Assembly: GCF_003432035.1 (NCBI RefSeq)
Contig: NZ_QOHO01000027.1
Coordinates: forward strand, 23,575 to 87,574
Source: Lacrimispora amygdalina
Lineage (GTDB): Bacteria > Bacillota > Clostridia > Lachnospirales > Lachnospiraceae
Reading direction: 5' to 3'
DNA: 64,000 nucleotides
Part shown: piece by piece, positions 1 to 8,519 of the stretch
Position numbering within the stretch: the stretch's first letter is position 1
Layout of the letters: every line of letters starts with the position of its first letter
Notes under the pieces: generated by a model
What the model was told of the DNA's origin: nothing
What the model saw: only the letters and a program-made list of their open reading frames with translations
Databases searched by the model: none
Translations under genes and position numbers: made by a program

Positions 1-1152
1 ATTCACCTGTTTTTGGATCGGGACATTGGGTACATAATTTAAATCCAGTTCCGGGTCTGGCTCCTTATAATTGATGGTTGGAGTAATGATACTCCGATCC
101 ATAGTTAAAACTGTAACAATCCCCTCAATCACTCCGGATGCCCCCACTGTATGGCCGATCATGGATTTGGTGGAAGATACATAAAGGTCATCTGCATGGG
201 AGCCAAAGCAGGATTTGATTGCCATCGTCTCGTATTTGTCATTTAAATAGGTGGAGGTTCCGTGTGCATTGATATAATCAATGTCTGCCGGGTTCACTCC
301 CGCCTGGTCCATGGCAAGCTTCATGGTCTTTGCCATCATAACACCGTCTGCTTCCGGTGCCGTGATGTCTCCTGCATCGCTTGTTATGGCACAGCCTCCT
401 ACCTCAGCATAGATTCTGGCTCCCCGTTTCTTTGCATGTGCTTCTGATTCCAGGATCATAATGCCGGCCCCTTCCCCCATAACAAATCCATCCCGGTTCC
501 TGGAGAAAGGGCAGCAGGCAGATTCCGGCGTTTCGTTCTTTACGGAAAGTGTCATAATCTGATTAAAGCCTTTGATATAGTCTTTTTGAATGTGTGAGTC
601 GGCGCCTCCGGTAATGACCACATCTGCAAAACCGGATTGAATCAGCTGCTGCCCCAATGCAATGGCATAGGCAGATGAGGCACAGGCTGTGGATACATTA
701 AAGTTCGGACCTTTAAGTCCGTATCGGATAGAGATCCATGCACTGGGAGCATTAGGCATTGATTTAACAATACTGTTACTTTCTGACTGTTCTTTTTCCG
801 CGTCACTGTAAGCAGTCGTTACGATTCCCAAAATCACTGCCACCCGGCTTCTGTCACAGGAATCGAAATCGATTCCGCTGTCTTTCACGGCTTCGTCCGC
901 AGCCACTAACGCCATCTGGGTTAAGCGGGTCATCTTGCCGCGCTCTCTCTTTTTTATCAGCTCTTTTGCCTTTTCTAAAAAGCTGTTATCCACCTGAGCA
1001 GCAATCTTTGTCTCTAATCCGGTCGGATCAAACAGCGTAATCGGTCTTACTCCAGAGACTCCTCTGATCATTTTACAAAAGCTTTCTTCCATGGTGTTTC
1101 CTAAAGCATTTATCATTCCCATACCTGTAATTACGGTCTTGTTATCTTTCAT
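1..1152 (-). CDS. Beta-ketoacyl-ACP synthase II (FabF/KS type), C-terminus cut by window edge
   Basis: Condensing enzyme that would extend an acyl chain with a malonyl-ACP unit. I translated the minus strand from the ATG at 1152 (ribosome site AGGGGG upstream); 384 codons are inside the window and about 25 residues are missing compared with the usual ~410. The Cys-His-His triad is visible: Cys157 in STACASSAYAIA, His297 in NAHGTST and His334 in KSMIGHTVGAS, so this is an active ketosynthase, not a chain-length-factor or KSQ relative. It starts 9 nt after the dehydrogenase stop codon and is the last visible gene of the agrDB-headed operon, which probably continues past the window. A housekeeping FabF is possible by sequence alone, but the neighbours argue for a specialised pathway. 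Confidence 0.93.
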   Translation of the reverse strand, partial: MKDNKTVITGMGMINALGNTMEESFCKMIRGVSGVRPITLFDPTGLETKIAAQVDNSFLEKAKELIKKRERGKMTRLTQMALVAADEAVKDSGIDFDSCDRSRVAVILGIVTTAYSDAEKEQSESNSIVKSMPNAPSAWISIRYGLKGPNFNVSTACASSAYAIALGQQLIQSGFADVVITGGADSHIQKDYIKGFNQIMTLSVKNETPESACCPFSRNRDGFVMGEGAGIMILESEAHAKKRGARIYAEVGGCAITSDAGDITAPEADGVMMAKTMKLAMDQAGVNPADIDYINAHGTSTYLNDKYETMAIKSCFGSHADDLYVSSTKSMIGHTVGASGVIEGIVTVLTMDRSIITPTINYKEPDPELDLNYVPNVPIQKQVN

Positions 1153-1161
1153 GGATACCCC

Positions 1162-2268
1162 CTAAAGTTTACGATATACCTTAAAATCTGCCGGAAGAAA
1201 CAACGGATCCAAAGTCTTTTTATATTCAGTCATTAAGGTTTCTAAAATCGTCTCCTCTTTCAGCTCCTGATAAAGAGATTTTAGTGATGCAGATACGCCT
1301 AAGACTTCCTCTATAGTTTCCTGAAACTGCTTATTGTCTAAGAGCGGATCTTCCATGTACCGCGCAATTTCATTAAGCAGAAAGGAAAGAAATCTTATCC
1401 CATATGCCTCGTAACACTCTTCCCGGTTTACAATATAAGCGGCAGCTCTCTTACCGGAATCTTCTGAGGATAGAAACCCCTCTCCCCTTCTTCCGTCTTT
1501 CCCCTGCTTCATGAAATCAGAGACTTGTAAAAGAAGAGGCTTAAAAAGGTTAGAATGAAGGTGATCCGGCAGATTAATCAGACACTGAGAGATGATTGGA
1601 AAACCGGTCGAATCCACCATTTCAAAGATTCCAAAGAGAAGCACCTGCTTTGTGATCTGGTCAAGCTCTTTTAAAGTAAGTTCCCCTTCTAATGACAGCT
1701 TATAGGCATATGCGGCCAATGAGATCAAAAGCTTTGATAACACCAGGCGGCTTTCCCCCCGTAATACCAAAGGTTTTCTTCCGGTCATAGAAAGGAATTT
1801 GACCATTTCTTTCACCGTCTCCTCACTTGTATCCGGACCCGCATTTACTTCTGCTGCAGAAATCACTTTTAACGGATAGAAATAGTGAAGTCCCAGACAT
1901 CGCTCTTTCGCCTTTCCATAAAAAAACACATCTGTTACGTCTAGAGAAGAGGTATTGGTTGCGAAGATACAGGTGTGTTTTGCAATCCCTTCCAATCTTT
2001 GAAAGATTTCCTGCTTGACGTTTAAATCTTCTATTACAGTCTCTATCATTATATCACAGTCAGCTAAGTCAGTCAGCTTGTCTGTGATTATGGGAGTTTT
2101 TCCCCCCATGAGCTGCGGGTCTCTTCTTTGTTTTTTCTGTATTCTCTTTGTGATCTTATCAATCTGATCCTGGTTTCTGGAGACCAGGATGACCTGGCAG
2201 TCATATTCCATCAGCGAATAGAAAAGATCCTGTCCCATTCTTCCTGATCCAACGATTCCTATTGTCAT
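1162..2268 (-). CDS. 3-hydroxyacyl-CoA dehydrogenase family protein (Hbd-like, extended C-terminus)
   Basis: NAD(P)-dependent oxidation or reduction of a 3-hydroxyacyl/3-ketoacyl thioester, probably acting as the ketoreductase of the pathway. The N-terminus has the Rossmann motif GIVGSGRMG; ETVIEDLNVKQEIF and ATNTSSLDV are standard 3HCDH_N signatures, and the catalytic His with its partner Glu lie in GLHYFYPLKVISAAEV. At 368 residues it is about 85 longer than a plain Hbd (~282), with a divergent C-terminal half I cannot assign in detail. It sits 7 nt after the radical SAM stop codon with an AGGAAAA ribosome site. No other ketoreductase is visible in the cluster, which supports this role by inference. 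Confidence 0.85.
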   Translation of the reverse strand: MTIGIVGSGRMGQDLFYSLMEYDCQVILVSRNQDQIDKITKRIQKKQRRDPQLMGGKTPIITDKLTDLADCDIMIETVIEDLNVKQEIFQRLEGIAKHTCIFATNTSSLDVTDVFFYGKAKERCLGLHYFYPLKVISAAEVNAGPDTSEETVKEMVKFLSMTGRKPLVLRGESRLVLSKLLISLAAYAYKLSLEGELTLKELDQITKQVLLFGIFEMVDSTGFPIISQCLINLPDHLHSNLFKPLLLQVSDFMKQGKDGRRGEGFLSSEDSGKRAAAYIVNREECYEAYGIRFLSFLLNEIARYMEDPLLDNKQFQETIEEVLGVSASLKSLYQELKEETILETLMTEYKKTLDPLFLPADFKVYRKL

Positions 2269-2275
2269 TTTTTTC

Positions 2276-3673
2276 CTATTCTACCAGCAGGTCACTTCCA
2301 AATTTAAGGCGATATTCATCTCCTGCAATTTTGCTGGTCTTATATAGTTTTCCAACCTGTTCATAAAATTTCGGTTCCGGTAACACGGTCTTTACTACAG
2401 CATTGGTCAAATTGTAGTAATCCAGATTATGGTTGATGATGTCTTTTTTCATAGTCTCATAAAGCTCTGTTCCCGGAAATGGAGTCAGTACCGTAAAGCC
2501 GGCATGATAAATGGGATTATCGCTTACAAACTGTGCCACCCGGTCAAAATCTGATTCCACATATTCCGGTCTTACAATGTAGTTGCCGTTGACTAAGATC
2601 CCAAGGCTGTTTAAAAACTTTAAGGCACCGGAAATATTCTCGATGGTGTTTTGCTTATTATAAGCTTCCAGCTCTTCATTGCTGGTAGCTTCCAATCCGC
2701 AGATTGTGATCCGAAGCCCTGCTTTTACAGCAAGCTCAATAATATCCGGATGCCGGATCACCGTATCCGTGCGCACATCTGCCAGATAATAATGGTTATT
2801 TAAACCTTCTTCAATAATTCTGGTAAATAAAAGTCTGGCCTTTTTTATATCACCAAAGGTATTGGCATCGCAGAAACGGATAATGGGATATTCATCCATT
2901 GTCTTTAATTCCCGGATTATGCATTCCACATCTTTATGAAAATACCGTCCGCCCGTGGTCTGCCAGATGCTGCAAAAGTTACATTTGTGGGTGCACCCCT
3001 GGGAGGTACTGATATAGTGAATCTTTTTTCCCATCTGCCGAATGGTATAATTATATTTATCCGTCAGCTTCCGGTTTGGCATAACAGTATCCAGGATGTG
3101 CTGCTCCTTAATCTCCTCTGTGCTGAGACTGCAGATGGACTGGGTATAAAAAATGCTGGTTCCTCTATTGAGCCCAAGTCCTGGAATCTTGCTGAAATCT
3201 GCCAGCCAGCCGTCCGCCTTAAATATCTCTATCATCTTTTTAAAGCTGTATTTTCCAATACCAACTGTAACAAGATCGGCCTTGGAGCCTGAAAAAGAAT
3301 CGGGGCAGAGGGTGGGATGTATGCCGCCTACCATAGTTAAAATGTTTTTGTCATATTCTTTTGTGATATTTAAGATTTTCAGTACTGAATTATACTGGGC
3401 GGTAATGCAGGTAACTCCCACAAAATCAGGTGAAAACCGTTTTAACTCTTCCACATACGCCTGGGCAAAATCATATCCCGGTATATTATCTTCTTCTGTT
3501 TTTTGATCCAGAATCACCACTTCATCGTCAGGTACCATGCTTGCCAGCTCATTTAAAGCAAGAGGCGGACCCACCATGACTCTTCTTCCAAACGATTTTC
3601 TTACGGCCTCGTCAGCAAAATCAAACATACGGAAGACTCTGGGAATGGGCGGATTTACCAATAGTATTTTCAT
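2276..3673 (-). CDS. Cobalamin-binding-domain radical SAM enzyme
   Basis: Radical SAM enzyme with an N-terminal B12-binding-type domain (residues ~1-150; VNPP start, VGVTCIT, GGIHPT) followed by the radical SAM barrel. The [4Fe-4S]-binding CxxxCxxC is at Cys227, Cys231 and Cys234 (STSQGCTHKCNFCSIW). This class includes C-methyltransferases at unactivated carbons and anaerobic cyclases such as BchE and HpnJ; the sequence does not tell which reaction is done here. The DxHxxG cobalamin lower-ligand motif is not obvious, which is common in this class. It starts with ATG after a GAGGAGCAGG ribosome site, 15 nt after the KAS III-like gene. In context it would tailor the chain without oxygen. Confidence 0.88.
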   Translation of the reverse strand: MKILLVNPPIPRVFRMFDFADEAVRKSFGRRVMVGPPLALNELASMVPDDEVVILDQKTEEDNIPGYDFAQAYVEELKRFSPDFVGVTCITAQYNSVLKILNITKEYDKNILTMVGGIHPTLCPDSFSGSKADLVTVGIGKYSFKKMIEIFKADGWLADFSKIPGLGLNRGTSIFYTQSICSLSTEEIKEQHILDTVMPNRKLTDKYNYTIRQMGKKIHYISTSQGCTHKCNFCSIWQTTGGRYFHKDVECIIRELKTMDEYPIIRFCDANTFGDIKKARLLFTRIIEEGLNNHYYLADVRTDTVIRHPDIIELAVKAGLRITICGLEATSNEELEAYNKQNTIENISGALKFLNSLGILVNGNYIVRPEYVESDFDRVAQFVSDNPIYHAGFTVLTPFPGTELYETMKKDIINHNLDYYNLTNAVVKTVLPEPKFYEQVGKLYKTSKIAGDEYRLKFGSDLLVE

Positions 3674-3688
3674 TTCCTGCTCCTCACT

Positions 3689-4801
3689 TTATATTTTTCT
3701 TAATGTAAAACCTGCCTGCATGAATTTGCTAACCTCCATGACAAAGCTGAAAATCAGATCCCCGCTCTGGTAAGTGTGTTCCTTTAACAGATTGTCAATG
3801 GAAATAAGAGCGGCAGGAGGACCCGCATATCCCACATCTTCGATTGCACTGTAAAACTGGTCTTTGCGGATGCCAAGGCCAAGGCATTCTTCAATAATCA
3901 GCTCTCTCACAAATTTAGAGGGCATATTTACTACAAAATGCTTTAAGTCTTTTAAATCAATATTTTTTTCATTTAACATGCGAACCAGGGCATTATAAAA
4001 GATGGTTTTCCCATTTTCTTCCATTGCATAATCCCGCATTTCATTTAAGTAAATCTGGCGGATATGATGGCAGCCGTTCTGATAATCCTCTTTGGGATTG
4101 GTCCAGTGGTAGGGATAGCTGTTTCCCATAGCTGACTTTTTTCTGCTTCCAGCGGATTCAAAGTAGGTATCTTCCAGATAAAGCCCTTCCATTTCATTTT
4201 TCACCGCAGAAAATACCATGGCACCTGCCCCGTCACAGAGATACCAGCGCAGGAAAATGTCTTCTTTGGTAATAAGGGTCTGATTATAAAATTCGGGGAT
4301 AAAACAGGAACTTGCCACACTGGAAGAGATCACAAGCGCATTCTTATATTCCCCTGAGGCAAGCATGACATGGGCCAGCTTAATTGCTTTGTAGATAGAA
4401 GTGCAGTTGGAATGAATGTGGATTTCTCCGCACATATCGATCCGCAGTTCTTCCTGTATTCTGGTAGTAAGGGGTGGAATCTGATGGGAATAAGCACCGC
4501 CGTATATTAAAAGATCAATATCCTTTGCCAAAACACCGGCTTCTTCCATGGCCTTTTCAGCCGCTTTGACTGACATTGTTAAATTGTCATCCACAAATGT
4601 CCTTGTCTTGTTGTCAAAGGCATAGTAGCAGTGATTGATCCCAAGCATTTCTTTAATAATAGGCTGGACTCTTCCTGCCCAGTTTCTGATCTTTTTAGGC
4701 GCCTCACTAAATTCTCCCAGATAATCATTGATATCGTCAAAATCAATGGGATTTCCAGGAAGGTATGTACCTGCGCCAGATAATTTTACATTGATAGCCA
4801 T
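3689..4801 (-). CDS. KAS III-like protein lacking the catalytic His and Asn
   Basis: Thiolase-fold protein of the FabH family, 370 residues (FabH is ~320). The nucleophile is kept (Cys133 in HIHSNCTSIYKAI), but the HQAN motif reads VNMPS, putting Asn292 in place of His, and the GNTSAAS motif reads GYAGPPA, putting Tyr325 in place of Asn. A decarboxylative Claisen condensation of the FabH kind is therefore unlikely. Such divergent KAS III proteins are known to act as acyltransferases or starter-unit editors in some polyketide pathways; which of these applies here is inference. It lies between a crotonase and the radical SAM gene, with an AGGGGAG ribosome site 8 nt before its ATG. A canonical KAS III is present elsewhere in the operon, so the two are probably not redundant. 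Confidence 0.85.
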   Translation of the reverse strand: MAINVKLSGAGTYLPGNPIDFDDINDYLGEFSEAPKKIRNWAGRVQPIIKEMLGINHCYYAFDNKTRTFVDDNLTMSVKAAEKAMEEAGVLAKDIDLLIYGGAYSHQIPPLTTRIQEELRIDMCGEIHIHSNCTSIYKAIKLAHVMLASGEYKNALVISSSVASSCFIPEFYNQTLITKEDIFLRWYLCDGAGAMVFSAVKNEMEGLYLEDTYFESAGSRKKSAMGNSYPYHWTNPKEDYQNGCHHIRQIYLNEMRDYAMEENGKTIFYNALVRMLNEKNIDLKDLKHFVVNMPSKFVRELIIEECLGLGIRKDQFYSAIEDVGYAGPPAALISIDNLLKEHTYQSGDLIFSFVMEVSKFMQAGFTLRKI

Positions 4802-4818
4802 CGGATAGACTCCCCTCT

Positions 4819-5523
4819 TTAAGTAAAATAATATTCTTTAAACCCATCTATGAAATGAAACCGGTTGGCAAAATCATAATCGCAACAATGTTCATTAATA
4901 AAAGCAATGAGCTTTCTTGCATAATCCAAGGAGCTCTTTCTTGGTACCAGAAGATCAATGATTCCCAGCCTGTCCGCTTCCTGGGAATCAATCAGGCTGC
5001 CCTTTACAATCATTTCATAGGCATGAAAAAATCCTGCCTCTTCCGAAAGTCTCAAGGTTCCGTTCACCCCAGGTAAAAGTCCAAAGGTGGATTCCGGCAA
5101 ACCAAGCCTGGCACCTGACTCACAGATTCTTACATGGGAAGATAACGCCAGCTCAAATCCGGATCCGATACAAAAGCCTCCAATGGCACTTACCACTGGA
5201 ATTTTCATATGAAACAGTTTCTTAAAGCTTTCTTTACAATCCAAATACCATTCCGGATAATGAGTCACCACACCGTCTTCTACCTCAGCATGGGAGCTGA
5301 TAAAATCTAACAGTTCTCCAACATCTGCCCCGGAACTATAATGCCTTCCGCTCCCATATATAATGATTCCCGAAGCACTTGTGGACAGGGCATATTCTTT
5401 TATAACCTTTGAAATCTCGAAAAGGAACTGGGATTTCATTTTATTGGCTGGAGGCATATTAATGCAGATATATGCAATGCCTTCCAATTCTTCGTAAACA
5501 ATTGTCTCAAATTTAAGTCTCAT
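4819..5523 (-). CDS. Enoyl-CoA hydratase/isomerase (crotonase) family protein
   Basis: Crotonase-fold enzyme, 234 residues from the ATG at 5523, which overlaps the upstream TGA stop; a GTG three bases earlier is the alternative start. Oxyanion-hole segments are RHYSSGADV and GFCIGSGFELALSSHV. Both acid residues of hydratases are present: the Glu in SGFELAL and the Glu in LGLPESTFGLLPG. It could hydrate or dehydrate a 3-hydroxyacyl thioester or shift a double bond. Shorter than typical hydratases (~260) at the C-terminus. It is one of three crotonase-fold proteins in the operon and one of two with both Glu residues. Confidence 0.9.
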   Translation of the reverse strand: MRLKFETIVYEELEGIAYICINMPPANKMKSQFLFEISKVIKEYALSTSASGIIIYGSGRHYSSGADVGELLDFISSHAEVEDGVVTHYPEWYLDCKESFKKLFHMKIPVVSAIGGFCIGSGFELALSSHVRICESGARLGLPESTFGLLPGVNGTLRLSEEAGFFHAYEMIVKGSLIDSQEADRLGIIDLLVPRKSSLDYARKLIAFINEHCCDYDFANRFHFIDGFKEYYFT

Positions 5524-6140
5524 CACTTCGTATCTTCCTCAATTTTTATAAGTGCCAGTTTACAAAAATAACCGGTCTCAGGATCAGCTGTGAGTGCTTC
5601 TCCTGACAGGCAGCAATCTTTGTAGGCAACCATACAACTTTTAATCCCATGAAGCTGTTCTCTCGTCCGTTCCATCGTAAGGTCTGACATTTGTGTTTCC
5701 AGGTCTTCATTAAAGCTTTCGTTCCTTAAAATGGCATTGGCAAATCCATGGTTTATAAGTTCTTCACAATTCATGATACGGGCTTCTTTTCCAAATGAAA
5801 ATTTGGGTGCGGACAGCAGCTGCAAAAAATAACGGCCAGTCCTATGCTCCGGATCATACCGCAGAGTTCCCTGATCGGATAGAAAGCACATATCAAATAT
5901 ATATATCTTTTCGCATAGACTCATAGCAAACTCACAGTCAATGACTAAAACAGATATGATATAAGGATCAAGAAGAACTTTTTTTATCTGCAGAAAATCT
6001 CTGTCCGGCAGGTCACTTAAACAGTCCTTTTTCAGGTGCAGGACTATGATGTTCTTCTCTCCTGTCTCAATGGCTCCCCTTACAAATGGTGCCAGATCCC
6101 TTTCGGACATGATCTGGCAGATTAACATCTGGTTTTCCAT
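5523..6140 (-). CDS. Divergent crotonase-like protein, catalytic residues not recognisable
   Basis: About 205 residues if started at the ATG at 6140 (AGGGGGG ribosome site about 9 nt upstream, just after the thioesterase stop). An upstream in-frame extension to 6221 overlaps the thioesterase and is unlikely to be used. The C-terminal part (EARIMNCEELINHGFANAIL) resembles the crotonase segment that follows the active site, and position between two true crotonases supports the fold. The oxyanion-hole and Glu motifs are not visible. It may be a scaffold, a decarboxylase-type ECH like the second ECH of beta-branching cassettes, or a degenerate paralogue; the assignment is tentative. Confidence 0.6.
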   Translation of the reverse strand: MENQMLICQIMSERDLAPFVRGAIETGEKNIIVLHLKKDCLSDLPDRDFLQIKKVLLDPYIISVLVIDCEFAMSLCEKIYIFDMCFLSDQGTLRYDPEHRTGRYFLQLLSAPKFSFGKEARIMNCEELINHGFANAILRNESFNEDLETQMSDLTMERTREQLHGIKSCMVAYKDCCLSGEALTADPETGYFCKLALIKIEEDTK

Positions 6141-6144
6141 CAAG

Positions 6145-6576
6145 TCATTCCCCCCTGTGGGCCAGGATTGGTTCTCCGGCTGAAAACAGCTCTCTGATAT
6201 GAGGCGGAATATCGTACACAATGCGGTCCTCGGACACCAGAAGCATCTTTACCTTTGCTTTCATCATGGTGGCTTTTCGATCGTTACACACCGCCTTATG
6301 GTCGGATACGATATAGTTGTCTTCAATCCAGTAGCGGCTGTTTATAACAAACTGATCAAACAACCGCAGTTCTTTCATATATCTGACGTTTACCTCAATG
6401 ACAACCGGATATAGTTTCTCCCGCTCTAAATCCTCCATCATGGAAAATTCACGAAAGAAATTCCAGCGCACGGTTTCTAAATAATTTAAATAAACGGAAT
6501 TATTTACATGTTTGAAAGAATCCAGTTCATGTCCCTGAACTTCAAACCAACACTGATTGGTTAAAATAATATTCAT
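6145..6576 (-). CDS. Acyl-CoA/ACP thioesterase, hot-dog fold (4HBT/YbgC type)
   Basis: Hydrolyses an acyl thioester, probably releasing or proof-reading pathway intermediates. The hallmark segment GHELDSFKHVNNSVYLNYLE near the N-terminus matches the D/E-x-x-x-HVNN-x-VYLxYxE signature of 4-hydroxybenzoyl-CoA thioesterase relatives, and the length of 143 residues is normal for the family. I chose the ATG at 6576, after the stop of the upstream crotonase, because family members begin about 10 residues before the motif; the longer reading to 6690 would overlap the crotonase gene by about 100 nt. The ribosome site GGAG sits unusually close to this ATG, so the exact start is not certain. Confidence 0.85.
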   Translation of the reverse strand: MNIILTNQCWFEVQGHELDSFKHVNNSVYLNYLETVRWNFFREFSMMEDLEREKLYPVVIEVNVRYMKELRLFDQFVINSRYWIEDNYIVSDHKAVCNDRKATMMKAKVKMLLVSEDRIVYDIPPHIRELFSAGEPILAHRGE

Positions 6577-6587
6577 CTCCTGTCCAG

Positions 6588-7325
6588 TCAGATATCCATA
6601 GTCTTTATGAGCTCCGTAAAATATCTGCTTTCTTTCTCGTACATGGGCCAGCAATCGGTCTCCGGCTGATCCCAGATCTGATCGAAGCATTCCTTTTGTC
6701 TGGCAGTGTAACGGTACGCCAGTCCCTCAATCAAGTCCACCGCTTTTGAGAGTGCTTCTCTTTTTCCAGTCGTCTCATCCACCAGCCCCAGACGCAGAGC
6801 CTCCTTACCTGTGATCATATCACCTGATAAAATCAGTTTTTTTGCATTTCTTTGTCCGATTAGATTTGGAAGTCTTATCGTTCCTCCGAATCCGGGCAAA
6901 AGCCCCAGTGTAATCTCCGGGAAGGAAAACAAAGCCTGTTCAGCTGCCAGCCGGTAATTGCAGCTGAGAGCAATTTCAAGCCCAGCTCCAAAACAGGCTC
7001 CTTCAATAGCTGCAACCGTTATAAGCGGCAGGCCTTCTATGTAGGATAAGATCTTCTTCCCCTCATTCAGTTCTTTTTGAAGAATCTCCGGACAATCTTT
7101 ATACGCCCTGATCCGCTCTATATTGGCACCTTTGCTGAAGTTCCTTCCGTTTCCTGTGATAATCAGTCCCTTAAAAGGATTATGATGCAGCCACTGTTTA
7201 AACTCTGTAAGATCCAGAAAAACGGCATGATCCACCATATTATCTCTTCCATTATGAAGTCTTAATACTCCGATGTTCTCTCCCGCCGTATCATATTCCA
7301 CCATGGGAGCAGACTCTCTGTTCAT
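6588..7325 (-). CDS. Enoyl-CoA hydratase/isomerase (crotonase) family protein
   Basis: Crotonase of 245 residues. The oxyanion segments GRNFSKGANI and GACFGAGLEIALSCN are present, and both catalytic Glu positions are occupied (GLEIALS and FPEITLGLLPGFGGTIRL). This is the most hydratase-like of the three crotonases in the operon. It follows the acyl carrier protein gene by 2 nt, with GAGG of the ACP 3' end acting as ribosome site, so the two are translationally close. It probably dehydrates the 3-hydroxyacyl intermediate made by the Hbd-like reductase; the substrate (CoA or ACP thioester) cannot be read from sequence. Confidence 0.92.
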   Translation of the reverse strand: MNRESAPMVEYDTAGENIGVLRLHNGRDNMVDHAVFLDLTEFKQWLHHNPFKGLIITGNGRNFSKGANIERIRAYKDCPEILQKELNEGKKILSYIEGLPLITVAAIEGACFGAGLEIALSCNYRLAAEQALFSFPEITLGLLPGFGGTIRLPNLIGQRNAKKLILSGDMITGKEALRLGLVDETTGKREALSKAVDLIEGLAYRYTARQKECFDQIWDQPETDCWPMYEKESRYFTELIKTMDI

Positions 7326-7327
7326 GA

Positions 7328-7633
7328 TTATAAGGCCTCTACGATGGCATTTTCCTTTTCATAGACCAGACAGGCAGTCTCCACCACTTCTTTAATCGTG
7401 TTAGCCGGATTCTTCAGCAGGTATTTTCCAATGTTCTGCATCTGTATGTTTAAGCTGTATTTCTTCTTTAACTGCTCAATCAATTCAACAAACATCAGAG
7501 AATCTCCATCTAAATCGTCAATTACAGATAAGTCTTCCTTAAGTTCTGTTATGGAAACCTCACACTCATCTGCTAAAAATGAGTACACCATCTCTTTGAT
7601 TTCTTTCTTTGTCTCTTCATTTAATTGTTTCAT
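7328..7633 (-). CDS. Acyl carrier protein (first of two)
   Basis: Carries acyl intermediates on 4'-phosphopantetheine. A 101-residue acidic helical protein with the attachment motif DLDGDSLMFVEL, where Ser45 is the expected phosphopantetheinylation site. A little longer than primary-metabolism AcpP (~77) at both ends. It starts at ATG after GAAGGAG and lies between the membrane protein and a crotonase. The operon has a second, shorter ACP at 12266-12493; two non-identical carriers suggest separate starter and extension carriers, which is inference. Confidence 0.93.
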   Translation of the reverse strand: MKQLNEETKKEIKEMVYSFLADECEVSITELKEDLSVIDDLDGDSLMFVELIEQLKKKYSLNIQMQNIGKYLLKNPANTIKEVVETACLVYEKENAIVEAL

Positions 7634-7658
7634 ATGATTTCTCCTTCGTTCTTTTCGA

Positions 7659-8519
7659 TCATTCTTTGATATTTTTTAAAAATAAGTACAGGCACCTGCT
7701 TAAGATGACTGCAATCAACAAAAAAACAACAAGCTCTGAACTATCTGTGGTAACTCCATTGATTGACTGATTGATAAACATGGCAATGATAACTATGACA
7801 AGTACCATCTGCTTGATAACCATAACCGGAGCCAAAAGATAGCCAAACTTATTTTTTTTCATAAGTAAGATGCCTGCCAGGATTCCTGCAGGAAGCAGAA
7901 TGGCAAGGTCCAGCGCCTGAATCACCAGTGTGGTGTAATGTTCCAGTTCACCTGGAACTTCCTGTTTGATCAGTGGTACACAAATCCGTTTTAACCACAT
8001 CATGCCCGCCAATACAGCCGTTACAATGAGGATGACCCCTACAACCTTTTCTGGAAATCCCTCGTTTAATCTGGACTGTATATCTACTTCCCATAAAGAC
8101 AGAAAGGTCAGTACAAAAGCGAAAAAACAAGCCGACAGCAATGCCACATATATGAGAAACAGTCCGTTATACATCGCTCCAAAAGAATAGGTGGTATAGG
8201 TATAAAGAAGATAGCCCAAAAGTCCAAGCAGCAGAAATCTGCCTTTTAAAGAACCTTTCCCCGCAAGAAAGAACGACCACAAAAGCGCTGGAACGCCAAG
8301 AACCAGAGTTACCCAGTCCTGGGCTCTTGCCTGTAATGCCATAGATACGGAATCATTCTTATAAAGCCCCTGTCCATAAGCCATCACCAGATTGTGGTGG
8401 ATGGACCGCAGCGGGATCTCTCTGCTTCCCCCTGTTAAAAAGATTCCGCAGGCAGCCGCAATTGCGGCCAGTATAACGATTAAAATGGTTAACAAACCGA
8501 TTGACTTTCTATATCTCAT
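7659..8519 (-). CDS. Polytopic membrane protein of unknown function
   Basis: Hydrophobic protein of about 286 residues with roughly seven to eight membrane segments: a first one near the N-terminus (IGLLTILIVILAAIAAACG), further ones in the first half, and a pair near the C-terminus (MVLVIVIIAMF and LVVFLLIAVIL). I recognise no transporter motif or family. The gene overlaps the iorB stop; of the clustered ATGs at 8531, 8522 and 8519 the last has the best spacing to GGGGAG. Its place between iorB and the ACP gene suggests an export or membrane-anchoring role for the pathway product, but that is only context. Confidence 0.8.
   Translation of the reverse strand: MRYRKSIGLLTILIVILAAIAAACGIFLTGGSREIPLRSIHHNLVMAYGQGLYKNDSVSMALQARAQDWVTLVLGVPALLWSFFLAGKGSLKGRFLLLGLLGYLLYTYTTYSFGAMYNGLFLIYVALLSACFFAFVLTFLSLWEVDIQSRLNEGFPEKVVGVILIVTAVLAGMMWLKRICVPLIKQEVPGELEHYTTLVIQALDLAILLPAGILAGILLMKKNKFGYLLAPVMVIKQMVLVIVIIAMFINQSINGVTTDSSELVVFLLIAVILSRCLYLFLKNIKE

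Noticed and set aside
262..447. Plus-strand open frame inside the ketosynthase gene
   Set aside because: It is antisense to a clear ketosynthase with its catalytic triad in the other frame; a shadow.
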